Source: CAZPNX01 sp964588285
Lineage (GTDB): Bacteria; Edwardsbacteria; AC1; EtOH8
Reading direction: 5' to 3'
Length of the DNA: 45,487 bases
NCBI GenBank assembly: GCA_964588285.1
Contig: CAZPNX010000019.1
Span: 1-45,487 of the forward strand
Shown here piece by piece: positions 8,033 through 16,311 of the stretch. Position 1 is the first letter of the stretch. Each line of letters begins with the position of its first letter. The position numbers and the translations under genes were made by a program. A model generated the notes under the pieces. That model searched no databases. It was given only the letters and a program-made list of their open reading frames with translations, and was not told the origin of the DNA.

Positions 8033-8098
8033 GTTCGAATACCATTAGGCTATTAGAATATCAAATTTTTCAATTGCCTTGTCAAACGATTTCTTTTG

Positions 8099-8938
8099 TC
8101 AAAACCTGACACCAAAACGAACCAACCAGGTGATAGGCGCTGATGGGGTGGCGGTCACTAAATAGGGCGGATCAGAGCCCAAGTCGACTCTTACCGCTTG
8201 TTCTGAAATATTAAAGGCCTTCTGCAGCCCGGAGGCGACGACAATCCTTCTGCCTTCATAGGCGATGCCGGCTGACACTATTTTTGCCTCTCCAGTTTCC
8301 AGACGTTTTATCGTCCACGTAATTGGAGATGATATTGTGGTATCGTCAAAGGTCTGGGTGAAATCCAGCCACAAAGGATACCTAGCCCATGATAAGTTTC
8401 CATAAATCCGAAAGCGCCCCTCGGCCCCTTTGGGCAACTCTTTATCCAGCGCCAGGGGAGCCAGCGAGCCGCCCACTGTCATCCTGGGATAAAAAGGCCT
8501 ACGGTTTGTATAGCCCGAAACCTGCGCCCGATCCGACACTATCATCCCTATGGCGGCAAAGCCGGTAAGGCTCGATGGCTTGGTTCTTATCGCCAAGTCG
8601 CCGGAGTAGCCCAGGTCGTCGACCGAAACTCTTAATGTATAACGCTGCCGGAGGGTGTATCTGGCAAAGGCCGTAGAATTTGAACGATCGTAGGCGTTGA
8701 AAGTCTGGTTGACTGCCTCTTGATAGAAGTAATGCATTGTTTCCCCTTCATCCCGGCCGGTTCTGTAGGCGATGCCAGCCTCGAACCTCTTTTCACCAGC
8801 ATGGCTTTCGTCAAGGATGATGGGCAGACTGCGGCGGATGTTGGAAGATACAACCACCTGTGAAGCACAGCCGGAGACGGCTAGCGACGCCAAAAGCAAT
8901 AACAGTGCTTTCCCAATATACTGTGACAGCATTTTCAT
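8099..8938 (-). CDS. Predicted lipoprotein, unknown function
   Basis: A 279-residue protein with a lipoprotein signal: a hydrophobic stretch and then LAVSGCAS, lipid attachment predicted at Cys24. The rest is rich in alternating polar and hydrophobic strands (RYTLRQRYTLRVSVDD, RFRIYGNLSWARYPLWLDF) and ends ITWLVRFGVRF. That suggests a beta-sheet or barrel-like fold associated with the outer membrane. The Phe terminus also fits an outer-membrane strand. I do not recognise a family. It lies just downstream of ruvB on the same strand. Confidence 0.7.
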   Translation of the reverse strand: MKMLSQYIGKALLLLLASLAVSGCASQVVVSSNIRRSLPIILDESHAGEKRFEAGIAYRTGRDEGETMHYFYQEAVNQTFNAYDRSNSTAFARYTLRQRYTLRVSVDDLGYSGDLAIRTKPSSLTGFAAIGMIVSDRAQVSGYTNRRPFYPRMTVGGSLAPLALDKELPKGAEGRFRIYGNLSWARYPLWLDFTQTFDDTTISSPITWTIKRLETGEAKIVSAGIAYEGRRIVVASGLQKAFNISEQAVRVDLGSDPPYLVTATPSAPITWLVRFGVRF

Positions 8939-8971
8939 TGCCTGCGTTTATAATCTTGTCATAGGCCAAGT

Positions 8972-9997
8972 CTACAACAGCCTGCCCTGACCGTCCCCCT
9001 TTCCGACAAGCCCCAGGTGCCTGTAAGCCTTCTCCGTCGCCTCCCGCCCCCGCGGAGTGCGCATGATGAACCCTTCCTGTATCAGGAACGGTTCGTAGAC
9101 CTCCTCCACCGTGTCCGGCTCCTCGCCCACCGCCACGGAGAGTGTGTTCAGGCCCACCGGCCCGCCGTTGAACTTTTTAACGATGGCCTCCAGGATCCTC
9201 TTGTCCATCTCGTCCAACCCCAGTTCATCGACCTGCAGGCGCAGCAGGGACCTTTGGGCTATCCCCCGGGTGACCGTGCCGTCGCCCTCCACCTGGGCGA
9301 AGTCGCGTAGCCGTCGCAACAGACGGTTGGCCACCCGGGGCGTGCCCCGGGAGCGTTTGGCTATCTCCTCGGCCCCTCCTTTGTCTATGGAGACATTGAG
9401 TATTCTGGCCGAGCGCATCACGATCTTCTCCAGATCGCCCGGACTGTAATAGTCCAGACGGTTGACCATGCCGAACCTGGCCCGCATAGGTGCGGTCAGG
9501 AGCCCCGCCCGGGTGGTGGCCCCTATCAGGGTGAAGCGCGGCAGGTTGAGCCGCACCGAGCGGGCGCTGGGGCCGCGGTCGATCATGATGTCTAAGCAGA
9601 AATCCTCCATGGCCGGATAGATGTACTCCTCCACCGTCCGGTTGATGCGGTGTATCTCGTCTATGAAGAGCACATCGCGTTCGTTGAGATTGGTGAGCAG
9701 TCCGGCCAGGTCGGCCGGGCGCTCCAGCACCGGCCCGGTGGTGGCCTTGATCTGCACTCCCATCTCCCGGGCCACGATGTGGGCCAGGGTGGTCTTGCCC
9801 AGCCCCGGCGGGCCGCAGAACAGCATGTGGTCGATGGCCTCGCCCCGCCCCCGGGCCGCTTGGATGAAGACCTTCAGATTGTCCTTGGCCCGGTCCTGGC
9901 CCACGAACTCGTCGAAGGTGCCGGGACGAACCGAGGAGTCGAACTCCAGGTCGCCCTCCAGAGGCTCGGGCATTGTCAGCTTTATATGCTCATCCAT
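8972..9997 (-). CDS. ruvB: Holliday junction branch migration helicase RuvB
   Basis: A 341-residue AAA+ motor that drives branch migration with RuvA. Seen: Walker A GPPGLGKT (residues 62-69), Walker B LFIDEIHR, sensor region LIGATTRAG, the arginine-finger region RARFG, and the C-terminal winged helix with GGPVGLNTLS and FIMRTPRGREAT. The length is normal. It is separated from ruvA/ruvC by the SulP-EIIA and DUF4349-like genes and by the structured gap at 10092-10302. No strong Shine-Dalgarno is visible. Confidence 0.98.
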   Translation of the reverse strand: MDEHIKLTMPEPLEGDLEFDSSVRPGTFDEFVGQDRAKDNLKVFIQAARGRGEAIDHMLFCGPPGLGKTTLAHIVAREMGVQIKATTGPVLERPADLAGLLTNLNERDVLFIDEIHRINRTVEEYIYPAMEDFCLDIMIDRGPSARSVRLNLPRFTLIGATTRAGLLTAPMRARFGMVNRLDYYSPGDLEKIVMRSARILNVSIDKGGAEEIAKRSRGTPRVANRLLRRLRDFAQVEGDGTVTRGIAQRSLLRLQVDELGLDEMDKRILEAIVKKFNGGPVGLNTLSVAVGEEPDTVEEVYEPFLIQEGFIMRTPRGREATEKAYRHLGLVGKGDGQGRLL

Positions 9998-10023
9998 AGC
10001 TTAAAAAACTTTATACTTCAATA

Positions 10024-10062
10024 AATTCTCTGCGCCCTCTGCGGTTTATCTCTATTTGATTA
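10024..10062. repeat. CTCTGCG-type dispersed repeat
   Basis: The stretch ATTCTCTGCGCCCTCTGCGGTTTAT upstream of ruvB closely resembles the arms of the inverted repeat between ruvC and yebC (15183-15256). It looks like a half-copy of one dispersed intergenic element. No gene is encoded here. Confidence 0.4.
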
Positions 10063-10091
10063 TCCAATTTTCTCAGGAAACATACGCTTTA

Positions 10092-10302
10092 GCGCCATTG
10101 TGGATGCTTAACGCATCCATGATGGCGTAAGGGGTCTGGGGCGCAGAGCGAGGACGTCCACGGCCGAAAGCGGAAGCGAAGGCCGGACAGATGACCAAGA
10201 TTTAAGTTTAATACGCCCATTATTATTGACTTGCCAATAATACAAAGCCCTGCGCCCCAGCGCCTCTTTCGCCCTTTCTGGGCGGTCAGAAAGGGCAAGA
10301 GG
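10092..10302. other. Highly structured intergenic region (possible ncRNA or palindromic element)
   Basis: The 374-bp gap between sulP and ruvB has no convincing gene but holds a dense set of stems. Hairpin A pairs 10093-10107 with 10113-10127 (15 pairs, two G-U, 5-nt loop). Arms B, CTGGGGCGCAG (10136-10146) and CTGCGCCCCAG (10250-10260), enclose hairpin C (10156-10165 with 10181-10188) and hairpin D (TATTATTG 10221-10228 with CAATAATA 10235-10242). Hairpin E pairs 10271-10279 with 10288-10296 and extends with CCTCTT/AAGAGG (10263-10268, 10297-10302). The order resembles a multi-branched RNA or a compound palindromic repeat. The transcribed strand is unknown; the flanking genes are both on minus. 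Confidence 0.55.
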
Positions 10303-10371
10303 AAAATACCCTTTCGCTATCTTTGGGCAAATCATCTAATCTGCCTAAAACGTTTGGATAGTAAAATATCT

Positions 10372-12528
10372 CTATTCCTTGACCGACCCGAATACCTCCA
10401 GCACCTGCCCCACCGTTTCCGCCTCCATCAGCCTCCGCCGGTTTTCCTCTCGGCCGACGGCCATGGTGATCAGCTTGAGGACGCGAAGATACCCCTGCAC
10501 GTTGTCGCCGGCGGATATCATCAATACCAGTTCAACCGGTTTGCCATCTATTCCGATATAGTCGGCTATGGGCCGCCTGAGCCTGATGAAGGCCACCACC
10601 ACCTCGTCGCTGGCCGCCCCGGAGCGGGAGTGCGGGATGGCCACGCCGTTTCCTAAGCTGGTGGGCGAATCCCCTTCTCGCTTCCACAGGTTGTCCAAAA
10701 AGGCCTGGCCGTCGTGAACGTAGCCCTTGTACACCGCCAGCTGGGTGACCGTGTCGAACAGCTCCTTCTTGGAGCCGACCTCGGCATCCAGCAGTATAAG
10801 ATCGTCCTTGAAATAATCGGCCAGGCTGGGGGGGCGGTTCTGGGCTAGTGAGATGGCGTAGTCCGCCGCCTTGGCCAGGTCGTCCGGGAAACTGTCGGCG
10901 CCTATCTTTTGAACAACGCCCAATTGGTGCAGCACCTTCCTGGCCTCCTGCCGCATGCCGGAGATGAGCACCCTCTTGCCCCGAGCCGCCATCCGGCCGA
11001 CCACGTTGCCGATGGCCTGGGCCCCCGACAGGTCTATCACCGGCACCCCCTTCATGTCCAGGATCAGTATGTTGGGGGAGGCCTGGGTGATCTCGCGCGA
11101 GAAAGACTTTACCGCCCCAAAGAAAAGCGGCCCCTCCACCGAGCAGACCGAGATGCGGTGCCTCCTCATCTGCTCCCGGATCTCGTCCGACAGCCTGGAC
11201 AGCTCGTGCTCGGGCTCGGCCAACATGCCAAGCCGGCCCATGCGGTGGATGAACAGCACCGCCGCCAGCACCATGCCGATGAGCACCGCCGAGATCAGAT
11301 CGGAGAACACTGTCACCAGCATGGTGGTCAGCATCACCAGGGTGTCCGAAGCCGGCACCCGGCGCATCATTCGCAGCGGCTCCCACTCGAACATGCCCCA
11401 GGCGGCCATCATCAGCACGCCGGCCAAAGCGGCCAGCGGGATGGCCCCGGCCAGCCGGCCGAGGAACAGGACCACCGCCAGCAGTATCAGGCCGCAGATG
11501 ACGCCGGAAATTTTGGTGCTCCCCCCGGAGCGAATGTTGATCATGGTGCGGACGATGGCCCCGGTGCCGGCGATTCCGCCGAAAAGGGCAGCCACCGTAT
11601 TGCCGATCCCCTGGCCCACCAGCTCCCGGTTGCTGTTGTGTTCGGTGTTGGTGACCGAATCCACCACCACGCTGGCCAGCATGGTCTCCAGACAGCCCAG
11701 GATGGCGATAGTGAATCCGGCCGGAATGGCCCGGTGCCAGGCCTCCCATGATGCCCGTGGCCAGCTGGGCAGTTGCAGGGTCCCCGGTATGGCGCCCACC
11801 AGTTTGAGACCATCATGCTTAATTAATGAAAGGCTTTTCCAGTCAATGCCATAAAGGAGGATTTCACCCCGGTTGCTCAATAATGCCGCCAGAACACTAC
11901 CGGCGACCAAACCAATAAAAAGCTTTGGCAAGGATCGGTTTATTGTCGCTGCCGCTAATATAGCGGCTACAGTGGCCAGCCCTACTAAGGGCGCGTCAAA
12001 GAAAGTCGTTAACTGCTGGGTAAAAATCAGGATGGCGATGCCGTTGGTGAAACCGGTGATCACCGGCAACGGAACATAGCTCACCAGGCGCCCCAGCTTG
12101 AATAGGCCGAAGGCGATCTGGATGAGGCCGGCGATCAAGCAGGCGAGCAGAAGAGCATTCAGCGCCGACTGATAGGACGAGGTTCGGCTCACTTCCACGA
12201 AAATCTGAGTCAAGACGACGGTCATTCCCCCGGTGGGCCCGGTGATCTGCTGGGGGGTGCCTCCGAAGAGAGAGGCCACAATGCCGGTGAATATGGCGCC
12301 GTAGAGCCCGGCCACCGCACCGCGCGGATCGCCGCCCGTGGCCAGGATGCCGAAGCCCAATGCCAGGGGAAGGGCCACCACCGCCGAGGTCAGTCCGCCC
12401 CAGAGATCCCCTCCGAGACGGGAAAGGTCGAACTTAAGGTATTCCTTGAAACGGAACTCTTTAAAATACTCGGCGGGATCGATTCTGGGGTAAAGTCTGT
12501 AGATGTCATCCGGTTTGATCATGAACAT
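10372..12528 (-). CDS. SulP-family anion transporter with STAS and PTS EIIA-type-2 domains
   Basis: A 718-residue fusion. Residues ~40-430 form the SulP membrane domain (GGLTSAVVALPLALGFG, TGPTGGMTVVL, NSNRELVGQGIGN). Residues ~450-560 are a STAS domain with DLSGAQAIG, which includes the conserved Ser that can be phosphorylated. Residues ~575-718 match a fructose/nitrogen-type EIIA: LWKREGDSPTSLGNGVAIPHSR, with the phosphorylatable His at about 633, and then AFIRL, PIADYIG and VELVLMISAG. SulP proteins move sulfate, bicarbonate, molybdate or dicarboxylates; the substrate is not determined. The EIIA domain suggests control by PTS phosphorylation, which is inference. No other PTS gene is in the window. 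ATGs at 12528 and 12522 are both possible; neither has a clear Shine-Dalgarno. Confidence 0.92.
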   Translation of the reverse strand: MFMIKPDDIYRLYPRIDPAEYFKEFRFKEYLKFDLSRLGGDLWGGLTSAVVALPLALGFGILATGGDPRGAVAGLYGAIFTGIVASLFGGTPQQITGPTGGMTVVLTQIFVEVSRTSSYQSALNALLLACLIAGLIQIAFGLFKLGRLVSYVPLPVITGFTNGIAILIFTQQLTTFFDAPLVGLATVAAILAAATINRSLPKLFIGLVAGSVLAALLSNRGEILLYGIDWKSLSLIKHDGLKLVGAIPGTLQLPSWPRASWEAWHRAIPAGFTIAILGCLETMLASVVVDSVTNTEHNSNRELVGQGIGNTVAALFGGIAGTGAIVRTMINIRSGGSTKISGVICGLILLAVVLFLGRLAGAIPLAALAGVLMMAAWGMFEWEPLRMMRRVPASDTLVMLTTMLVTVFSDLISAVLIGMVLAAVLFIHRMGRLGMLAEPEHELSRLSDEIREQMRRHRISVCSVEGPLFFGAVKSFSREITQASPNILILDMKGVPVIDLSGAQAIGNVVGRMAARGKRVLISGMRQEARKVLHQLGVVQKIGADSFPDDLAKAADYAISLAQNRPPSLADYFKDDLILLDAEVGSKKELFDTVTQLAVYKGYVHDGQAFLDNLWKREGDSPTSLGNGVAIPHSRSGAASDEVVVAFIRLRRPIADYIGIDGKPVELVLMISAGDNVQGYLRVLKLITMAVGREENRRRLMEAETVGQVLEVFGSVKE

Positions 12529-12564
12529 TCAAGGTAAAAGGTATATCGATATTTGAGATGACCA

Positions 12565-13254
12565 CTAGGCAGATGCGGACTCCTCCGGCTTCGCCCCGAA
12601 CCTGATCCTGGCCACCAGCATCCCCAACAACAGCCCCAACCCCATCAAGGCCAAGGCGATGATGACTCCGACCTTTATCAGCCAAGGCGGCACATTCGAG
12701 CCCTGGTTGTATCCCCTTTCCATGAGCTGGACGGTGATGGTGGCCGACTCCCCCGACGAGGCGGCATAGCTGCGCTTGTATGACTCGATCTGGCTTTCCA
12801 GCGACTAGATCTGCTGGTCCAGCAGGGCCACAATCTCAGGATCGGCCCCGGGCGCGGAAAGCAGCTTTCTCAGATGCGCTCGGTAGGAGTCCAGCTTGCG
12901 TTGCATCGACTCCAGGTTATATCCGGGGTTGCATTGGTCGCCGTAGTTGCGCGAGGTCACCCGCCCCAGCCCGCCGATACCGTCCATGAAGGCCTGAGCC
13001 GCCGCCTTCTTGACCTCGTAGCTGGCATTTAGCGAACGCTTGTTCCGGCTGTTGTTGTATTCGGAATAGTTCTTTACTATGACTGTATTGGATTTTACCA
13101 GATGGGCAAGTTCCTTTCGGACTACCTCCAAATTACCCACTTCCACGGTAATGTTCCCCGTGGCCACGGTGCATCCCTCGGAGCCGGCGGAACGCAGCTC
13201 GACCGGCTGAGCGGCTGCAGTCAAAAAAATGACGAAAAGGCTCTGGAAAAACAT
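12565..13254 (-). pseudogene. DUF4349-like secreted membrane protein, interrupted by in-frame TAG
   Basis: A 149-residue frame from the ATG at 13254 ends at TAG (12805-12807). The same frame then continues for 79 more codons to a second TAG at 12565. The whole reads as one protein: signal peptide (FFQSLFVIFLTAAA), a beta-rich region (ITVEVGNLEVVRKEL), IGGLGRVTSRNYGDQCNPGY, a coiled coil across the stop (LLDQQI, stop, SLESQIESYKRS), SATITVQLMERG, a C-terminal membrane helix (IIALALMGLGLLLGML) and a basic tail. This is the DUF4349 layout. The amber is codon 150. A recent nonsense mutation, a base error or, less likely, readthrough could explain it. TAG is an ordinary stop elsewhere here (yebC, rplU). 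Confidence 0.8.
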
Positions 13255-13279
13255 TTAATCACCCATCTTATGAATAAAT

Positions 13280-13867
13280 TTAAGGCTTTTTCAAAGACTC
13301 CCTAACCAGCTGCTCCAACGGCGCCTTTTCACCGACCCTGGCCTTGGTCCGCTCCACTGCAGCCTTGGCCTCGGCCAGGCTGAGACCTAGGGTCATCAGG
13401 GCCTCCACTGCCGGATCGCCGGATGCGGCCTGGCCTCTTATCCCTGGCAGTCCCTCGACCACCGCCTCGGTCAACTTACCCTTGAGCTCAATCAACAGCC
13501 TCTCGGCCGTCTTCTTGCCCACACCGGAGATCGATGTCAGCATGGTCATGTCCTGGTGGGCCACCGCCTGCTCCAAGTCCTGGGGCGAAAGCCTGGAGAG
13601 CACGGTCATGGCCAGCTTGGGTCCGATGCCCGAAATCCCGATCATGATGCGAAAGGCCTGCCTCTCCCGCTCCTCAGAGAACCCATAGAGCTGGTGGGCA
13701 TCCTCCTTGACCTGAAGGTGGGCCAGCAGCCTGGCCTGGTTGCCGGGCTCGGGCAGAGATTGGTAAGTGTTCAGGGAGATGTGCAGGCAGTAGCCCACCC
13801 CTCCGGCCTCGATGACCGCCTCGGCCGGGCTCTTGGAGATCAGCGTCCCTTTGATATGATGGTACAT
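13280..13867 (-). CDS. ruvA: Holliday junction branch migration protein RuvA
   Basis: A 195-residue RuvA, which binds the junction as a tetramer and loads RuvB. Domain I begins MYHHIKGTLISKSPAEAVIE and contains GGVGYCLHIS. Domain II has the two helix-hairpin-helix motifs (ISGIGPKLAMTVLS and ISGVGKKTAERLL). Domain III (about residues 148-195) ends in VRESLKKP and is the RuvB contact. The length is normal. It is downstream of ruvC with a TPR gene between them. Confidence 0.98.
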   Translation of the reverse strand: MYHHIKGTLISKSPAEAVIEAGGVGYCLHISLNTYQSLPEPGNQARLLAHLQVKEDAHQLYGFSEERERQAFRIMIGISGIGPKLAMTVLSRLSPQDLEQAVAHQDMTMLTSISGVGKKTAERLLIELKGKLTEAVVEGLPGIRGQAASGDPAVEALMTLGLSLAEAKAAVERTKARVGEKAPLEQLVRESLKKP

Positions 13868-13890
13868 TCTCAGAGCTGGATATGGTTTCT

Positions 13891-14670
13891 TTACCTTTTG
13901 GTCTTTTTCTTAGCCGGAGCCTTTTTATCTTTAGGCGTCCGTGGAGACTTTGGTTCATGCCGGTCCAGCCATTGCTGGGCTTCGGCTATGCCCATGGCCG
14001 AGGCGGTGATCATATCGTCTATGGCCTTCGGCATATCACCCAGCATGTCATAAGCCAACCCTCTTTTGTAATATGCCAGGGCTTGATTTTTTTTCAGATT
14101 TAACGCGAAAGTATAGTCGTCAACCGCAGCCCGGTAATCGTCCAAGGCAAAGCGGGCATTGGCCCGGTTGAGATAGGCCGAGGCCAGCTCCGGGTCAAGC
14201 TCCAGGGCCTTGGTGAAATCAGCTATAGCCGCCTCCTCGTTCCCGAAACTTAAATAGAAAGATCCCCGCTGGTTGTAGGCATCCGGATTGTTGGGATCCA
14301 AGGCGATGCCCTTGGAAAAATCGTTGATGGCCTGTTGGTAGTCGTTTAACAGATTGTAGACGTTGCCCCGATTATAGTAGCCGTCGGCATATTTCGGCGC
14401 CAGATCGATGGCCCGGGAGTAATCCACCAGAGCCTGTTCATACTTGCCCAGCATTTTATAGGCCGTGCCCCGGCTGCTGTAGGCCTGGGATAACTTAGGT
14501 TCCAGCATCACAGCCGAATCCAGCTGGTTTATCGCTGCCTGGTAGCTTCCCATCCGCATCAGGGCGGCCGCCTGGCGGAAATGTTCCTCGGCCCGTTCCC
14601 GCTTTGACTGAGCGCTGCCAAAGCCGGATGTCAGGATAATGACCGCCGCCAGCAGACCGATTTTTTTCAT
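13891..14670 (-). CDS. Secreted TPR-repeat protein
   Basis: A 259-residue protein with an N-terminal signal peptide (IGLLAAVIILTSGFGSAQS) and about six tetratricopeptide repeats (residues ~28-230). Typical repeat cores are ALVDYSRAIDLAPKYADGYYNRG and AINDFSKGIALDPNNPDAYNQRG-like units of 34 residues. The tail is basic (KDKKAPAKKKTKR). Probably a periplasmic protein-interaction scaffold; partners are unknown. Its ATG overlaps the ruvC stop by 4 bp, so it is translated with ruvC although its role is unlikely to be in recombination. Confidence 0.9.
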   Translation of the reverse strand: MKKIGLLAAVIILTSGFGSAQSKRERAEEHFRQAAALMRMGSYQAAINQLDSAVMLEPKLSQAYSSRGTAYKMLGKYEQALVDYSRAIDLAPKYADGYYNRGNVYNLLNDYQQAINDFSKGIALDPNNPDAYNQRGSFYLSFGNEEAAIADFTKALELDPELASAYLNRANARFALDDYRAAVDDYTFALNLKKNQALAYYKRGLAYDMLGDMPKAIDDMITASAMGIAEAQQWLDRHEPKSPRTPKDKKAPAKKKTKR

Positions 14671-15167
14671 GACAGCCTCACTTTACTGACCAGAACCGAT
14701 TCCTTTTTCCTCTGAAGGTGGCACAGGGCCACCGCCAGAGCGTCGGCCGCATCCGACGGCGGAGTGGCCCTCAAACCCAGCAAAGCCCGCACCATGAAGG
14801 CCACCTGACGCTTATCGGCCTGTCCCTGTCCGACCACCGCTTTTTTGACCTCCAGCGGAGAGTACTCGTACAGTCGGCAGCCGGCCTGCTCCAAGGCCAG
14901 CAGACAGATGCCCCGAGCATGGCCCATCACCAGGGCGCTACGGACATTCTTGCCGTAGAAAGTGGATTCCACCGCCGCCTCCTGCGGTCGGTACTGCTCC
15001 AGCACTGAAAGCAAACCCTCATACATCACCCGGAGCCTCTGTGAGAGCGAAGCCCCCGACCGTGCCGTCAGGCACCCGAGGGCTGTCACTCTGTGGCTTC
15101 GACCGTCGCTTTGGATTAGGCCGTAGCCGGTGGTCAGGCTGCCGGGATCGACTCCCAGAATAATCAT
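14667..15167 (-). CDS. ruvC: Crossover junction endodeoxyribonuclease RuvC
   Basis: A 166-residue Holliday junction resolvase. The N-terminal ILGVDPGSLTTGYG carries the first catalytic Asp. The VESTFYGKN motif carries the Glu, and the C-terminal PPSDAADALAVALCH carries the last Asp pair. RuvC makes symmetric cuts at junctions moved by RuvAB. The ATG has no obvious Shine-Dalgarno. It lies between yebC and the TPR gene; the yebC-ruvC-ruvA-ruvB order is widely conserved. Confidence 0.98.
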   Translation of the reverse strand: MIILGVDPGSLTTGYGLIQSDGRSHRVTALGCLTARSGASLSQRLRVMYEGLLSVLEQYRPQEAAVESTFYGKNVRSALVMGHARGICLLALEQAGCRLYEYSPLEVKKAVVGQGQADKRQVAFMVRALLGLRATPPSDAADALAVALCHLQRKKESVLVSKVRLS

Positions 15168-15182
15168 TTTCTAGTATGTACT

Positions 15183-15256
15183 TAACCGCAGAGGCCGCAA
15201 AGAAACAGTTTATTTATCAACCAGAAATAGTTTGTCTCTGCGTCCTTTGAGGTTAA
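15183..15256. repeat. Imperfect inverted repeat between ruvC and yebC
   Basis: The left arm (15183-15207, starting TTAACCGCAGAGG) and right arm (15230-15256, ending TTTGAGGTTAA) are complementary over ~21 bases with four mismatches, around an AT-rich centre. The arm sequence is shared with 10024-10062 upstream of ruvB. It probably belongs to a dispersed palindromic family; it fills most of the 91-bp gap. Confidence 0.55.
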
Positions 15257-15258
15257 AG

Positions 15259-16008
15259 CTATTTCTCCAGCTTGGCCAACACCTCGGCCGGAATATCGAA
15301 GTTGGCGTATACCTTCTGGGTGTCCTCGAAATCCTCAATGGCGTCCATCAGCTTGAGCATGGTGGCGGCGTGCGAGGCGTCCAGCTGGACCGTGTTCTGG
15401 GGGATCTTGGTCATTTCGGCCGAGGCCAGCGGAATCTTCCTGTCCTCCAGGGCCTTTTTCACCGCTTCGAAAGCGGCCGGCGGGGTCACCACCTCAAAAA
15501 CGCCCTCATCGGCCTTGATGTCATCGGCCCCGGCGTCTAAGGCGATGGACATCAGGGTGTCCTCGTCGATCTTGTCGGCCTCCACCGTGATCAGCCCCTT
15601 GGGGGTGAACATCCAGGCTACGCAGCCTTGGGAGCCCATATTGCCCCCGTGTTTGGAGAAGACGTTTCGCAGTTCGGCCGCGGTTCGGTTTTTGTTGTCG
15701 GTTACCGTGTCCACCAGGATGGCCACGCCGCTGGGGCCGTAGCCCTCGTAGGTGATCTCCTCGTAATGGACGCCCTCCAGCTCGCCGGTGCCCTTCTTGA
15801 TGGCCCGATCGATGTTTTCGGCCGGCATATTGGCGGCTTTGGCTGCCGCCATGGCCGTCCGCAGTCTGGGGTTCCCAGCCGGGTCGCCGCCTCCGTGCCT
15901 GGCAGCGATGGAGATTTCCTTGATCAAGCGAGTGAACACCCGCCCCCTGGCGGCATCGGTGGCTGCCTTCTTGCGCTTGATGGTGGCCCACTTGGAATGG
16001 CCTGACAT
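15259..16008 (-). CDS. yebC: YebC/PmpR family transcriptional/translation regulator
   Basis: A 249-residue YebC-family protein. It starts with the hallmark MSGHSKWATIKRKKAATDA and contains GRVFTRLIKEI, ENIDRAIKKGTG and YEGYGPSGVAILV. Members have been described as DNA-binding regulators and, more recently, as factors that help ribosomes at polyproline stretches. A GGAGGAGA ribosome-binding site directly precedes the ATG. The stop is TAG, which shows TAG is a normal terminator in this genome. It is the most upstream gene of the ruv block. Confidence 0.97.
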   Translation of the reverse strand: MSGHSKWATIKRKKAATDAARGRVFTRLIKEISIAARHGGGDPAGNPRLRTAMAAAKAANMPAENIDRAIKKGTGELEGVHYEEITYEGYGPSGVAILVDTVTDNKNRTAAELRNVFSKHGGNMGSQGCVAWMFTPKGLITVEADKIDEDTLMSIALDAGADDIKADEGVFEVVTPPAAFEAVKKALEDRKIPLASAEMTKIPQNTVQLDASHAATMLKLMDAIEDFEDTQKVYANFDIPAEVLAKLEK

Positions 16009-16311
16009 GATATCTCCTCCGTAAATATTCGCAGTCGAAAGGCCCTAACTATGTGATTTTACAGCATATTGCCGGTTGTTGTCAAGAAATAACGGCCATC
16101 TCCAGAATTTCATAGGGGGAATCTCTAATAATGCTATCGTTAGGTACGGTTATGCTTCAACGGGTTCGGCAACCCTTCGGCAGGCTCAGGGTCCAGCTCA
16201 CCGCCAGATGGACTCAGCATGACCCGTATATACGGCGTTTTGTCATGTTGAGTATGGTCGAAATATGGATAAAACGCAATTTTTAGAGATTTCCATTGGA
16301 TTAATACCGGT
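16009..16311. repeat. Intergenic region with palindromic repeats
   Basis: The 303-bp gap upstream of yebC has no gene. It contains GGGTTCGGCAACCC (about 16158-16171), next to CTTCGGCAGGCTCAGGG, and the arms CTCAGCATGAC and GTCATGTTGAG about 16 bases apart (near 16212-16253). These match the dispersed repeat style seen at 2612 and 30707. The yebC promoter must lie here, but I cannot single out boxes with confidence. Confidence 0.5.

Noticed and set aside
10089..10335. Two minus-strand frames of 69 and 75 codons in the sulP-ruvB gap
   Set aside because: They coincide with the hairpin region, lack a Shine-Dalgarno and have unusual Arg/Pro/His-rich composition.
12565..13254. Idea that TAG is recoded to an amino acid in this genome
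   Set aside because: yebC and rplU end in TAG at their normal family lengths, so TAG works as a stop. No pyrrolysine gene is seen in the window.
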